From Prochlorococcus sp. AG-347-K18 (GTDB lineage Bacteria > Cyanobacteriota > Cyanobacteriia > PCC-6307 > Cyanobiaceae), in NCBI GenBank assembly GCA_003281365.1, contig QCCF01000010.1, positions 1 to 63,939 of the forward strand: a DNA stretch of 63,939 nucleotides. Direction: 5' to 3'. The notes below the pieces were generated by a model. The model was not told the DNA's origin and ran no database searches. It saw nothing but the letters and a program-made list of their open reading frames with translations. How positions within the stretch are numbered: the first letter of the stretch is position 1; every line of letters begins with the position of its first letter. A program made the position numbers and the translations under genes. This document shows positions 44,606 through 53,612 of this stretch, one piece after another.

Positions 44606-46396
44606 ATGTCGAATATTGACTTAAAAAGAAGAACAAAAATAGTAGCAACCATTGGGCCTGCAACTCAATCTGAAGAGACAATTACAGATTTAATAAAAGC
44701 TGGAGTAACAACATTCAGATTAAATTTCTCACATGGAGATCATAAAGATCATGCAGCGAGAATAAAAACTATAAGAGAAGTATCAAAAAAGTTAGATATA
44801 GATATTGGCATATTACAAGACCTTCAAGGACCTAAAATAAGATTAGGACGCTTTAAAGATGGTCCAGTAAAGGTTAAAAAAGGTAATAAATTTACACTGA
44901 CATCAAATGATGTTGAATGTACAAATACTATTGCTAATGTAACCTACGATAATCTTTCAAATGAAGTTAGCGAAGGGAAAAGAATTCTTTTAGATGATGG
45001 CAAAATAGAAATGATTGTAGAAAAAGTAGATATAAAAGCAAATCTTTTGGAATGCATTGTCACTGTAGGGGGAGTTCTTTCAAATAATAAAGGCGTAAAT
45101 TTCCCAGATGTTCAATTATCAGTTAAAGCATTAACAGAAAAAGATAAAGAGGATTTAAAATTCGGATTATCTCAAGAAGTTGATTGGATTGCTTTAAGTT
45201 TCGTAAGAAATCCGTCTGATATAAATGAGATAAAAGATTTAATAAACAAATATGGTCATTCAACTCCTGTAGTAGCAAAAATAGAAAAATTTGAAGCAAT
45301 TGATCAAATTGATTCAGTGTTGCCCTTATGTGATGGGGTTATGGTCGCAAGAGGTGATTTGGGTGTGGAAATGCCTGCTGAAGAAGTTCCTCTTTTACAA
45401 AAGGAATTGATAAGAAAAGCTAATACATTAGGTATCCCAATAATTACAGCTACTCAAATGCTTGATTCTATGGCTTCAAATCCAAGACCAACCAGAGCAG
45501 AAGTCAGTGATGTTGCAAATGCAATTCTAGATGGAACAGATGCGGTAATGCTATCTAACGAAACTGCAGTTGGTGATTATCCTGTAGAGGCAGTACAAAC
45601 GATGGCAACCATAGCTAGAAGAATTGAAAGGGATTATCCACTTAAGGCAATTGAGAGCCACTTACCTAGCACGATCCCAAATGCTATTAGTGCAGCGGTT
45701 AGTAACATAGCTAGACAACTTGACGCTGGAGCGATAATACCCTTAACAAAATCAGGCTCTACTGCACGAAATGTTAGCAAATTCAGACCGCCAACACCTA
45801 TTCTGGCAACTACTACAGAGAGAAGTGTAGCGAGAAGGTTGCAACTTGTTTGGGGAGTAACACCCATAGTAGTTAAAAATGATGAACGAACGGCGAAAAC
45901 TTTTAGTTTAGCTATGCAAATAGCACAGGAGATGGGGATCTTAAATCAAGGAGATTTAGTAGTTCAAACCGCAGGGACATTAACAGGTATTAGCGGATCT
46001 ACAGATTTAATAAAAGTAGGTTTAGTAAGGAAGATTGTATCAAGAGGAATTTCAATAGGGGAAATCGGAGTTACGGGTAAAGCAAGAATTATAAAAAATA
46101 ATCTTGATATATCTTTAATTTGTCCAGGAGATATAATATTTGTTCCAGAGGAATTAATGAAAAATATTCCACTTAGTAAAAATATCGCGGGTGTTGTTAC
46201 TAACCAAAAAATAGATGATGTTTACGCATTGTATAACAAAAATAATAAAAAGATTTCAACGATATGTAATTTAGAAAATATTGATAATCATCAGATTAGT
46301 AATGGAGATCTTATTACTTTGCAGCTCAATGAAGGTGTTATATACATGGGTCTAGTTGAAGATGATGATGCAATAGATAAATATAAATATGTCTAG
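44606..46396 (+). CDS. pyk: Pyruvate kinase with extra C-terminal domain
   Basis: Makes ATP and pyruvate from phosphoenolpyruvate. Motifs are RTKIVATIGPATQS, RLNFSHGDHKDH, LQGPKIRLG, VAKIEKFEAIDQ and VARGDLGVEMPAEE. I start at ATG 44606 (596 aa) rather than a TTG six codons earlier. After the usual end near 475 there is a further ~115-residue domain (IGVTGKARIIKNN onward) resembling the phosphohistidine swivelling domain found in some bacterial pyruvate kinases, but its catalytic histidine is not evident. The last 8 bases overlap the permease gene. Confidence 0.95.
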   Translation: MSNIDLKRRTKIVATIGPATQSEETITDLIKAGVTTFRLNFSHGDHKDHAARIKTIREVSKKLDIDIGILQDLQGPKIRLGRFKDGPVKVKKGNKFTLTSNDVECTNTIANVTYDNLSNEVSEGKRILLDDGKIEMIVEKVDIKANLLECIVTVGGVLSNNKGVNFPDVQLSVKALTEKDKEDLKFGLSQEVDWIALSFVRNPSDINEIKDLINKYGHSTPVVAKIEKFEAIDQIDSVLPLCDGVMVARGDLGVEMPAEEVPLLQKELIRKANTLGIPIITATQMLDSMASNPRPTRAEVSDVANAILDGTDAVMLSNETAVGDYPVEAVQTMATIARRIERDYPLKAIESHLPSTIPNAISAAVSNIARQLDAGAIIPLTKSGSTARNVSKFRPPTPILATTTERSVARRLQLVWGVTPIVVKNDERTAKTFSLAMQIAQEMGILNQGDLVVQTAGTLTGISGSTDLIKVGLVRKIVSRGISIGEIGVTGKARIIKNNLDISLICPGDIIFVPEELMKNIPLSKNIAGVVTNQKIDDVYALYNKNNKKISTICNLENIDNHQISNGDLITLQLNEGVIYMGLVEDDDAIDKYKYV

Positions 46397-47618
46397 GAAT
46401 ATCTCATTAAAAGAAGCCTTGGGTATGGCTACAAAAACATTAGTATCAAACAAATTGAGAAGTTCGTTAACAATGCTTGGGATAATTATAGGAAATGCAT
46501 CTGTTATTACACTTGTTGGACTTGGAAGGGGAGCTCAAACATTAGCAAAAAATCAATTAAGTAATTTAGGTGCTAATGTTTTATTCATAGTTCCCGGTAA
46601 CAATGATACAAGAAGAAGAGGTATTTCATTTCCTAAAAACCTTGTTTTAGATGATGCACTAGCAATAAGTAATCAAGTACCAACGGTTAAAAAAGTAGCT
46701 CCTCAAATCTCTGCCAACGAAATTGTACAGTCAAATTCTAAAAGTCTAAATATATCAATTGCAGGTGTTACTCCCGAATTTCTAGATGTAAGAAGCTTTG
46801 AAATAGATAAAGGAAGATTTTTATCAAAAAATGATCTTAATAGTGCAAGAAGTTATGTAGTAATAGGTCCTGATCTTAATGATGAATTTTTCAAGGATAA
46901 TTCATCACTTGGAAAAAAAATCAGAATTAAAGATCATAATTATGAAATTATCGGAATATTAAAACCAAAAGGCGCGGTATTTGGAAGTAATCAAGACAAA
47001 AATGCTTATATTCCATTAACCACAATGGTAAATCGGATTACTGGGAAGGATCCTACTTATGGTGTAAGTTTAAGCTTCATTAGTGTGGAAGCGATAAACA
47101 AAAGTGCCACAAGTGCCGCTAAATTTCAAATTACTAACTTACTTAGGCAAAGACATAAAATAATAAGAGATGATGACTTTGCCGTTAGATCACAAGAAGA
47201 TGCACTTAATATAGTTACTAATATTACAAGTGGTCTAACGTTTTTATTGGCAGGTATAGGTGCAGTGTCATTAGTGGTAGGAGGAATAGGAATAATGAAT
47301 ATTATGCTAGTTTCTGTTAGTGAAAGAACTGAAGAGATTGGTCTTAGAAAAGCAATAGGAGCAAAACAGTCAGATATATTAGTACAGTTTTTAATTGAGG
47401 CATTGATTTTATCAACAATTGGAGGATTAATAGGAACAACAACTGGATTATCTGGCGTTTTTCTTTTGTCTCTGATAACACCACTTCCTGCCTCTGTAGG
47501 AATAACTACAACTTTCTCTACTATGATCATTTCAGGATCAATAGGTTTAATCTTTGGCGTTTTACCCGCAAAAAGAGCTTCTAAATTAGATCCAATTATT
47601 GCATTGAGAAGTTTATAA
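46389..47618 (+). CDS. ABC transporter permease, MacB/FtsX type
   Basis: A 409-residue membrane protein with one N-terminal helix (about 22-42), a large outer MacB-PCD domain (about 45-245), and three C-terminal helices of the FtsX type (VVGGIGIMNIMLVSVSERTEEIGLRKAIGA-like region). It starts in the last 8 bases of pyk. No ATP-binding subunit is adjacent, so the partner must be encoded elsewhere. In MacB/LolCE systems these permeases drive export or lipoprotein transfer; the substrate here is unknown. Confidence 0.9.
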   Translation: MSRNISLKEALGMATKTLVSNKLRSSLTMLGIIIGNASVITLVGLGRGAQTLAKNQLSNLGANVLFIVPGNNDTRRRGISFPKNLVLDDALAISNQVPTVKKVAPQISANEIVQSNSKSLNISIAGVTPEFLDVRSFEIDKGRFLSKNDLNSARSYVVIGPDLNDEFFKDNSSLGKKIRIKDHNYEIIGILKPKGAVFGSNQDKNAYIPLTTMVNRITGKDPTYGVSLSFISVEAINKSATSAAKFQITNLLRQRHKIIRDDDFAVRSQEDALNIVTNITSGLTFLLAGIGAVSLVVGGIGIMNIMLVSVSERTEEIGLRKAIGAKQSDILVQFLIEALILSTIGGLIGTTTGLSGVFLLSLITPLPASVGITTTFSTMIISGSIGLIFGVLPAKRASKLDPIIALRSL

Positions 47619-47633
47619 ATAAAATTTATATTC

Positions 47634-48203
47634 ATGCTCAATTTTTATAAATCTATTGAGATACTTGTGAGTCTTCAATCACTTGTAATAACAACAATGC
47701 TACCTGTTTATATCCCGCTACAATTTATTGATAAATCAAGTATCAGCTATGAGATACCTATCACATGGCAGATTCCAACTATAATACTACTAACACTTGT
47801 TTTTCATAAAAAAGTTGTTTTCAGCGCATATTCTATATATTTAATTTTAGGTTTATTTATAGCTCCAGTTTTTCATCAAGGAGGTTCATTAGGATATTTG
47901 TTAACACCAAATTTTGGTTATTTATTAGGTGTATATCCATTAATCAAAATAATTGATAATTTAAATACAAGAAATAATATTAATGTTGGAAATTTTTTAA
48001 GAAATGGATTTTTAGCAATAGGTGCTATGCATTTAACTGGAATATTTTACAACTTTATACAAAGTATTCTTTACAGTCAATTTAATTTATTTTTATATAA
48101 TTTAGGAAAATACTCGTTAGGTAAAATTGGATATCATTTTTTAATGTTATTACCATTATTATTATTTATAAAATCTATTAAGTATATAAAATATAACAAA
48201 TAA
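47634..48203 (+). CDS. bioY: Biotin transporter BioY-like protein
   Basis: A 189-residue membrane protein with about five helices and the BioY pattern: helix-loop ITWQIPTIILLTLVF, GLFIAPVFHQGGSLGYLLTPNFGYLLG (the GG and PxxGYL(L/I)G signature), and later helices with GAMHLTGIFYNF. BioY is the substrate-binding unit for biotin in energy-coupling-factor transporters. The stop overlaps lspA by one base (TAATG). Confidence 0.85.
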   Translation: MLNFYKSIEILVSLQSLVITTMLPVYIPLQFIDKSSISYEIPITWQIPTIILLTLVFHKKVVFSAYSIYLILGLFIAPVFHQGGSLGYLLTPNFGYLLGVYPLIKIIDNLNTRNNINVGNFLRNGFLAIGAMHLTGIFYNFIQSILYSQFNLFLYNLGKYSLGKIGYHFLMLLPLLLFIKSIKYIKYNK

Positions 48204-48661
48204 TGATTAATAAGTTGCAAACAAAATTATATTTTTTATCAATAAGTATTTTCATTATTCTAATAGATCAGTCTACAAAATATTTAATTTTTTATAATTA
48301 TAAAAAATTTATAAATAAAAATTTACTTTTATTCAAGTTAGACTTAGTCAGAAATTATGGGGCAGCATTTAATATATTTAGTGGCCATAGATTATTTTTA
48401 TCTAGCATAAGTATTTTTTTTTCAATATTACTTACATATTTAATATTAAAGAAAAATACTTTAAACTTGTATGATCTGACAGCTTATAGCTTTATTCTTG
48501 CCGGAACTATTGGTAATGGATTGGATAGAATTCTAAGAGGTTATGTTATTGATATTATAAATTTAAATATTATAAATTTCCCCGTATTTAATATTGCCGA
48601 TATATCTATTAATTTTGGTTTTATTATTTTATTTTACAGTATTATTAAAAACAAACGATAG
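48203..48661 (+). CDS. lspA: Lipoprotein signal peptidase (signal peptidase II)
   Basis: A 152-residue membrane aspartyl protease that removes lipoprotein signal peptides. Motifs: IDQSTKYLIF (about 21-30), LVRNYGAAFNIFSGHR, GTIGNGLDRILRGYVIDII with the likely catalytic D117, and FNIADISINFG with D133. It is coupled to bioY by a one-base overlap and followed after one base by the GTPase gene. Confidence 0.94.
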   Translation: MINKLQTKLYFLSISIFIILIDQSTKYLIFYNYKKFINKNLLLFKLDLVRNYGAAFNIFSGHRLFLSSISIFFSILLTYLILKKNTLNLYDLTAYSFILAGTIGNGLDRILRGYVIDIINLNIINFPVFNIADISINFGFIILFYSIIKNKR

Positions 48662-48662
48662 G

Positions 48663-50162
48663 ATGAATTACTTTAAAATAAGGTATATTAAGTATTTTAT
48701 CTTTATTTTATTTATATATATTATATTTTTGATATTAGGAAGAATAGTAAATATTTATACACTTTTATTCTTATTTATATTTATTTTTATATTTTACAAA
48801 GTTGATGAAAAATTATTTAAAAAAATAGTTTATAAAGTTATATTTAGAAATAAAAAGAATACACTTTCATTCAAAAATACATATGGCGCTGCCAAGATAA
48901 GTTTGGATGGTATTGATAAAATCAATAAAAAAATTAATGATCAAGTAAAAGTTCAACTTTTAAATTATCAACGAACTAAATTAGAGACACAATTAAAAAC
49001 AGGAGATTATAAAGTTACTCTTTTTGGAGCAGGTTCCTCAGGAAAAACATCTATAGCAAGATCTTTATTGAATAATATTGTCGGAAAAACTTCAGCAAAA
49101 ATAGGTACAACTAAACAAATTAATAGCTACAAAATTCGTATCCCAGTCTTAAAAAGAAACATAAACATAATAGATACTCCAGGATTATTCGAACCATCTA
49201 AATTAGGTGAAGAAAGAGAAAAAGCAACAATTTTACAAGCATCAAATTCTGACTTAGTTCTTTTTGTTTTAGATCAAGATATAAATAAATATGAAAACTA
49301 TTTGATTAAAGAATTATTAAAAATAGGAAAAAAAATAATAATAGTACTAAATAAATGTGATTTAAGATCCAGACATGAAAATAATCTTATCAGAGAAAAT
49401 ATAAATAATATAACTTCCGCTAGTAAAAATAAAATTTCAGTTGTTCAAACAATTGCAGTACCTCAACAATCTACTTATGTAAAATCAAATGCCTTAAATT
49501 TAATTCCAGATGTAGGAAGTTTATTTAAAGAAATAATTGAAACGCTAGATAATAATGGGGAAGAGTTATTGGCAGATAATATCCTTTTTCGATCAAATAA
49601 GTTAGGTATTAAAAGTAAAAATTTTTTGAAAGAACAAAGATACTTAATGTCAAATAAAGTTATTAAAAAATATATGTGGATTACAGGAGGAGTGATACTA
49701 GTTAATCCACTTCCTGCTGTAGATTTTCTTACTACTACGTCGGTTAATCTTCAAATGATTATGGAATTATCAAAGATTTATGAAATAAAACTTTCAAAAA
49801 AAGATGCAAAAGATTTATCGAAATCTTTGCTGGGCGCTTTAGCTAAACAAGGGATCCTAAAGGGGGGGCTATCAATTCTTTCTTCTGCTTTAGCTACAAG
49901 TTTGACTAAAATAATTATATCTAAATCGATACAATCAATAGCAGCAGGATGGTTAATAAGAATAGTAGGTCTAAGTTTGATTGAATATTTTAAAAATGGT
50001 CAAGATTGGGGAGATGGAGGAATTCAAGAAGTTGTAGATAAGATTTACAAATTAAACAAGAGAGAGGATATTTTAAATAATTTTGTAAGAGAAGCTATTT
50101 CAAAAATTGAAATAAGGAAGTATTTTAAATCAAATAAAAGATTGCCTCCATTTCCTATGTAA
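48663..50162 (+). CDS. Membrane-associated GTPase with DUF697-like C-terminus (499 aa)
   Basis: A YcjF/Era-like GTPase fixed to a membrane. The N-terminus holds two hydrophobic helices (about 12-45). G-motifs: G1 GAGSSGKT (122-129), G3 DTPG (171-174) and G4 NKCD (230-233). The C-terminal region (about 330-470) is rich in hydrophobic helices and Gly, matching DUF697-type regions (GGVILVNPLPAVDFLTTTSV, LIRIVGLSLIEYFKNGQDWG). I place the start at ATG 48663; the frame continues upstream inside lspA. Function is unknown; ribosome assembly, membrane stress and division are options. The 3' end overlaps the small minus-strand gene by 8 bases. Confidence 0.85.
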   Translation: MNYFKIRYIKYFIFILFIYIIFLILGRIVNIYTLLFLFIFIFIFYKVDEKLFKKIVYKVIFRNKKNTLSFKNTYGAAKISLDGIDKINKKINDQVKVQLLNYQRTKLETQLKTGDYKVTLFGAGSSGKTSIARSLLNNIVGKTSAKIGTTKQINSYKIRIPVLKRNINIIDTPGLFEPSKLGEEREKATILQASNSDLVLFVLDQDINKYENYLIKELLKIGKKIIIVLNKCDLRSRHENNLIRENINNITSASKNKISVVQTIAVPQQSTYVKSNALNLIPDVGSLFKEIIETLDNNGEELLADNILFRSNKLGIKSKNFLKEQRYLMSNKVIKKYMWITGGVILVNPLPAVDFLTTTSVNLQMIMELSKIYEIKLSKKDAKDLSKSLLGALAKQGILKGGLSILSSALATSLTKIIISKSIQSIAAGWLIRIVGLSLIEYFKNGQDWGDGGIQEVVDKIYKLNKREDILNNFVREAISKIEIRKYFKSNKRLPPFPM

Positions 50163-50292
50163 TATTTGATAATTGATCATTTAGAAAAGTTCTAAAGTCA
50201 AAAATAGTTATTAAAAGTAAGTAAGCAATACAAATTGCTATAGATATAAATCCTGTTACTATTGCAATAATTTTTGATCTGCCAATATTCAT
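50155..50292 (-). CDS. 45-residue single-helix membrane protein
   Basis: An ORF of 45 codons from ATG at 50292 to TAG at 50155. Residues 8-30 form one transmembrane helix (IIAIVTGFISIAICIAYLLL), preceded by a basic NIGRSK start. Its ATG overlaps the TGA of the upstream decarboxylase in an ATGA arrangement (50289-50292), a strong sign of translational coupling. The short length hides it from ordinary gene finding. Similar proteins (basic start, one helix, LLD/FDFR-type tail) occur in picocyanobacteria as far as I recall; function is unknown. Confidence 0.75.
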   Translation of the reverse strand: MNIGRSKIIAIVTGFISIAICIAYLLLITIFDFRTFLNDQLSNIT

Positions 50293-51680
50293 TGATAAGT
50301 ATCTAAAAATCTCAAAAGTTCTTCAATATGAGAATCTTTTGTATTGTAGTTTCCCATGACTACTCTTAAATAATATTTTCCATTAAACTTTGGTCTAGAA
50401 AGCATGAAATTATTATTTATTAATTCATTAATCTTAGTTTGAGTCCAAATACCTGTATCTTTGGTTTTAAGTCCCTTTGGAATGAATGAAACAATATGTA
50501 AAGGACCTGAATATATATCAAATTTATTTTTACTAATATTTTCTATAAAAAAATTTTTTCTTTTAATTGATGATTTTAATATTTCCTCTATTCCATTCAG
50601 TCCTAAAAAACGTAACCCAAGCCATAGTTTTATAATCTCTGCGGGTCTTGAACCTTGTATGCCCATTTCACCTCTGTTAATTATATTTTCATTAGAAGAT
50701 AAGTATGGTAGCCCTGTAGAAAAGGTATTTTCTAAAGTATTCATATTTGAAACCAATAACAAAGAAGAAGTTTTTGTTATGCCAATTATTTTTTGGGGAT
50801 TTATCGTTATCGAATTAGCTTGATTAATATTATTTAAACCTTCTATGGGAATATTAGTTACAGCAAAAATCCCTCCAATTGAGCCATCAATATGTAACCA
50901 GATATTCCTTTCTTTACATATTTCACTTATTTCTTTAATAGGATCAATGGCTCCTCTTACTGTTGTTCCAAGAGTGGCAACAATAGCAAATATTTTTTTA
51001 TTTTCTATTAAACATTTATCTAAGGATTTCCTGAGATTGTTTATATCCATACGTCCATGATCATCAGTTTTAATCTTGACAAGATTTGTGGCATCAAGAC
51101 CCATTATTCTTGTACATTTAATAAAAGATGAATGAGCATCTTCACTAACAATTAAAACAGAATTAGGATTTGAACCTAATCCCGCATTATTTCTGGCTGC
51201 TATGAGTGCATTCAGATTACTTAAAGTACCTCCGCTTGCAGCTATTCCTCCAGAGGAATCTTTAAAACCAATTTTCTTTGCAAACCATTTGCATAATGAT
51301 TCCTCAAGCAAAGTAACACTTGGAGATAACTCATAAGCAAGAAGATTATTATTTAAACCAGCAGCAATTAAGTCTCCCAAAATAGAGAAAATTAGAGGTG
51401 GAGGATCAAGGTGAGCTAGTGAGCCAGGATGAACGGGATTAAATGAATTTTTCAGAAGAGATTCAATATCAGAAAACAAATCTTCTGCTGAGTTACCATC
51501 TTCCTCAGGCATAATACACTTAAAATTATCATCAAAAGGTAAAGGCCCATTTTTATCGGCTTTAGAAAACCAATCACAAAGAGTTTGACTTGCTTTATTG
51601 AGAAGAGTTAACAAGTTATCATTTGTCCCTAAATACGAAGGGTAATATATATCTTTATTATTAATTAAATCTTCAGTCAT
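50289..51680 (-). CDS. PLP-dependent group II decarboxylase (amino acid decarboxylase)
   Basis: A 463-residue fold-type I decarboxylase. The PLP lysine is K297 in TINPQKIIGITKTSS (the family usually has HKW here, so the context is divergent). Other parts are SEDAHSSFIKC with H183, WLHIDGSIGG with D265, and GGIAASGGTLSNLNAL. Relatives act on 2,4-diaminobutyrate, aspartate, glutamate or aromatic amino acids; the substrate cannot be told from the sequence. It is divergent from tadA (43 bases) and translationally coupled to the small membrane protein. Confidence 0.88.
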   Translation of the reverse strand: MTEDLINNKDIYYPSYLGTNDNLLTLLNKASQTLCDWFSKADKNGPLPFDDNFKCIMPEEDGNSAEDLFSDIESLLKNSFNPVHPGSLAHLDPPPLIFSILGDLIAAGLNNNLLAYELSPSVTLLEESLCKWFAKKIGFKDSSGGIAASGGTLSNLNALIAARNNAGLGSNPNSVLIVSEDAHSSFIKCTRIMGLDATNLVKIKTDDHGRMDINNLRKSLDKCLIENKKIFAIVATLGTTVRGAIDPIKEISEICKERNIWLHIDGSIGGIFAVTNIPIEGLNNINQANSITINPQKIIGITKTSSLLLVSNMNTLENTFSTGLPYLSSNENIINRGEMGIQGSRPAEIIKLWLGLRFLGLNGIEEILKSSIKRKNFFIENISKNKFDIYSGPLHIVSFIPKGLKTKDTGIWTQTKINELINNNFMLSRPKFNGKYYLRVVMGNYNTKDSHIEELLRFLDTYQ

Positions 51681-51723
51681 CAGATAAAATATCTATTAAC
51701 AAGTCTATTCTCAATATTGGTAA

Positions 51724-52239
51724 ATGAGATATATTTTTGAAAATGGAAATAGTAATAAAAATGAATATAAAGAAAAAAATAATTCAAAATACATTATGTG
51801 GATGAATTCGATATTAAGAAGATCAAACGAAGTTGGAAAAGTTGACTTACCAATATGTTCAATAATTTTAGATGAGAGAGGTAGATGTATTGGGAGAGGG
51901 GTTAACAGGAGGAATGTAAATAAAGACCCATTAGGTCATGCTGAATTAATGGCACTTAGGCAGGCATCACTAATAAAAAATGATTGGAGATTTAATGAAT
52001 GTACTATTATCACAAATTTAGAACCTTGTACTATGTGCTCTTCAGCTCTTATCCAAGCACGAATGGGTAAAGTTATATTTGGTGCATATGATAAGAAAAG
52101 AGGTGGATTGGGTGGCTCAATTGACTTATCAAAACATGAAAGTGCTCATCACAAAATGGAAATAATTGGAGGTATCCTAGAAGATGAATGCAGTCAAATT
52201 TTACAGATTTGGTTCAAAAAGTTGAGGACTCAAAAATAG
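51724..52239 (+). CDS. tadA: tRNA adenosine(34) deaminase
   Basis: Deaminates A34 of tRNA-Arg(ACG) to inosine. Zinc site: HAE with H72 and E74 in LGHAELMALRQA, and PCTMC with C102 and C105. The 171 residues include an N-terminal extension of about 25 polar residues before the usual start (YIMWMNSILRRSN). ATG at 51724 is the first start, but ATG at 51796 is a real alternative. The stop overlaps the class-V aminotransferase gene by 26 bases (convergent). Confidence 0.92.
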   Translation: MRYIFENGNSNKNEYKEKNNSKYIMWMNSILRRSNEVGKVDLPICSIILDERGRCIGRGVNRRNVNKDPLGHAELMALRQASLIKNDWRFNECTIITNLEPCTMCSSALIQARMGKVIFGAYDKKRGGLGGSIDLSKHESAHHKMEIIGGILEDECSQILQIWFKKLRTQK

Positions 52240-53398
52240 TAAATTTCTTTAGCTCGGTATCAAATAGGTTTAATAATCTATCAACATTCTCCTCACATGA
52301 ATTAAAACCCATTAATCCTACACGCCACACCTTTCCGGATAATTCTCCAAGTCCATTTCCTATCTCAATTCCAAAGTTTCTTAAGAGATGATTTCTAAAA
52401 CCATCCCCATCAACTGCTGGAGGTATTTTAACTGTGGTTAAAGTTGGCAATCTATAATCCTCTGATACATGTAATTCCATTCCAAGACTTTCTAAACCAT
52501 TCCACAATTTCTTCGCATTAGTATTATGTCTATTCCAAACATTTTCTAAACCCTCATTCGCAATCAATCGTAAACCCTCTCGAATCGCAAAATTCATGTT
52601 TACTGGAGCAGTATGATGGTAAACACGATCAGAACCCCAATACTTATTCAATAGAGATAAATCTAAATACCAGTTAGGTACTTTTGTTTTTCTTGAACCT
52701 AGTTTTTCTTCAGCTCTTTTATTCATTGTAAAAGGGCTTAATCCAGGAGGACAACTTAATCCCTTTTGACTACAACTGTATGCTATATCAATTTTCCATT
52801 CGTCTATCAATAATTCTAAAGCACCAAGTGAAGTAACAGCATCAACTAAAAACAAGCAATTATTTTTTCTACAAATATCACCAATACCATCAAGAGGTTG
52901 TAAAACACCACTTGATGTTTCAGCATGGACAATAGCAAAAATAGCGGGTTTTTTAGTTTCTATTTCATACTTAATTTCCTCATAAGTAAAAGCTTCACCC
53001 CATGGTTTTTCAATAAATGAAACTTGAGCTTTATATCTAGATGCCATATCAACTAATCTATCTCCAAAATATCCTTTTTTAGCAATAAGAATTTTTTCGC
53101 CTTCTTCAATAAAATTAGCTATTGAAGCTTCCATCGCTGCACTACCAGTGCCGCTCATTGGGAGTGTAAGACGATTATTGCACTGCCAGGTATACCGTAA
53201 AAGCTGTTGTACATCAGACATCAATGAGATATATGCCTCATCTAAATGACCAATAGGATTTAAAGAAAGAGCGCTTAAGACTTCTGGATGTGCGTTTGAA
53301 GGTCCAGGTCCTAATAAAAGTCTGGAGGGAACATAAGTCTTTGAAAATTGAGATAAATTCTCTTTATTTAAAGCCGGAATAAGTTTTGCTTCTGTCAA
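52214..53398 (-). CDS. Class-V aminotransferase (serine/alanine-glyoxylate type)
   Basis: A PLP aminotransferase of the serine-pyruvate/alanine-glyoxylate family (394 aa). The start LLLGPGPSNAHPEVLSAL is diagnostic. The PLP lysine is K212 in AYSCSQKGLSCPPGLSP. Other parts: MSGTGSAAMEA and LVDAVTSLGA. In cyanobacteria this family has long been labelled soluble hydrogenase small subunit, but the sequence supports aminotransferase. A glyoxylate-removing role in photorespiration is likely. Convergent with tadA (26-base overlap) and divergent from glnA. Confidence 0.9.
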   Translation of the reverse strand: MTEAKLIPALNKENLSQFSKTYVPSRLLLGPGPSNAHPEVLSALSLNPIGHLDEAYISLMSDVQQLLRYTWQCNNRLTLPMSGTGSAAMEASIANFIEEGEKILIAKKGYFGDRLVDMASRYKAQVSFIEKPWGEAFTYEEIKYEIETKKPAIFAIVHAETSSGVLQPLDGIGDICRKNNCLFLVDAVTSLGALELLIDEWKIDIAYSCSQKGLSCPPGLSPFTMNKRAEEKLGSRKTKVPNWYLDLSLLNKYWGSDRVYHHTAPVNMNFAIREGLRLIANEGLENVWNRHNTNAKKLWNGLESLGMELHVSEDYRLPTLTTVKIPPAVDGDGFRNHLLRNFGIEIGNGLGELSGKVWRVGLMGFNSCEENVDRLLNLFDTELKKFTIFESSTF

Positions 53399-53435
53399 AG
53401 CATTACATTCAATTACTTTTAAATTAGACTAATAT

Positions 53436-53448
53436 CCGCGCTTAAGCG
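53436..53448. promoter_or_regulatory. Palindrome in the aminotransferase-glnA divergent promoter region
   Basis: CGCTTAAGCG (53439-53448) is a perfect 10-base palindrome in an otherwise AT-rich gap, flanked by ATAT on both sides (ATATCCG before, ATAT after). It may be an operator. A T-run follows on the plus strand, but with no loop it is not a normal terminator. Confidence 0.35.
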
Positions 53449-53548
53449 ATATTTTTTTATAGAAATTAATTCAATTTAAATAATTAAGTAAATAATTATT
53501 AAAGTTATGACTTGAAACACTCAAAGAAGCCATCTAGTGTTGAAAAAA

Positions 53549-53590
53549 GTTACGGTTGATACATAATAAGAATCATCAAGTTATTAATTT
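53549..53590 (+). promoter_or_regulatory. Candidate NtcA site and -10 box upstream of glnA
   Basis: GTT-N8-TAC occurs at 53549-53562, one base off the NtcA consensus GTA-N8-TAC. A TAN3T box (TAATTT, 53585-53590) lies 22 bases after it, the spacing of NtcA-activated promoters. A transcript starting just after this would have a very short leader before ATG 53613, since AAGGT at 53596-53600 is the only ribosome site. glnA is a known NtcA target in cyanobacteria; the site is inferred. Confidence 0.45.
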
Positions 53591-53612
53591 CTTATAAGGT
53601 ATCTCAAAAGTT

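Noticed and set aside
47126-47641. 171-codon minus-strand frame opposite the MacB-type permease
   Set aside because: The permease on the plus strand has clear helices and FtsX motifs; the antisense frame only mirrors its low-complexity codons.
52214-53398. Soluble hydrogenase subunit
   Set aside because: This old label exists for the family, but the sequence is a class-V PLP aminotransferase with K212 and has no metal-cluster motif.
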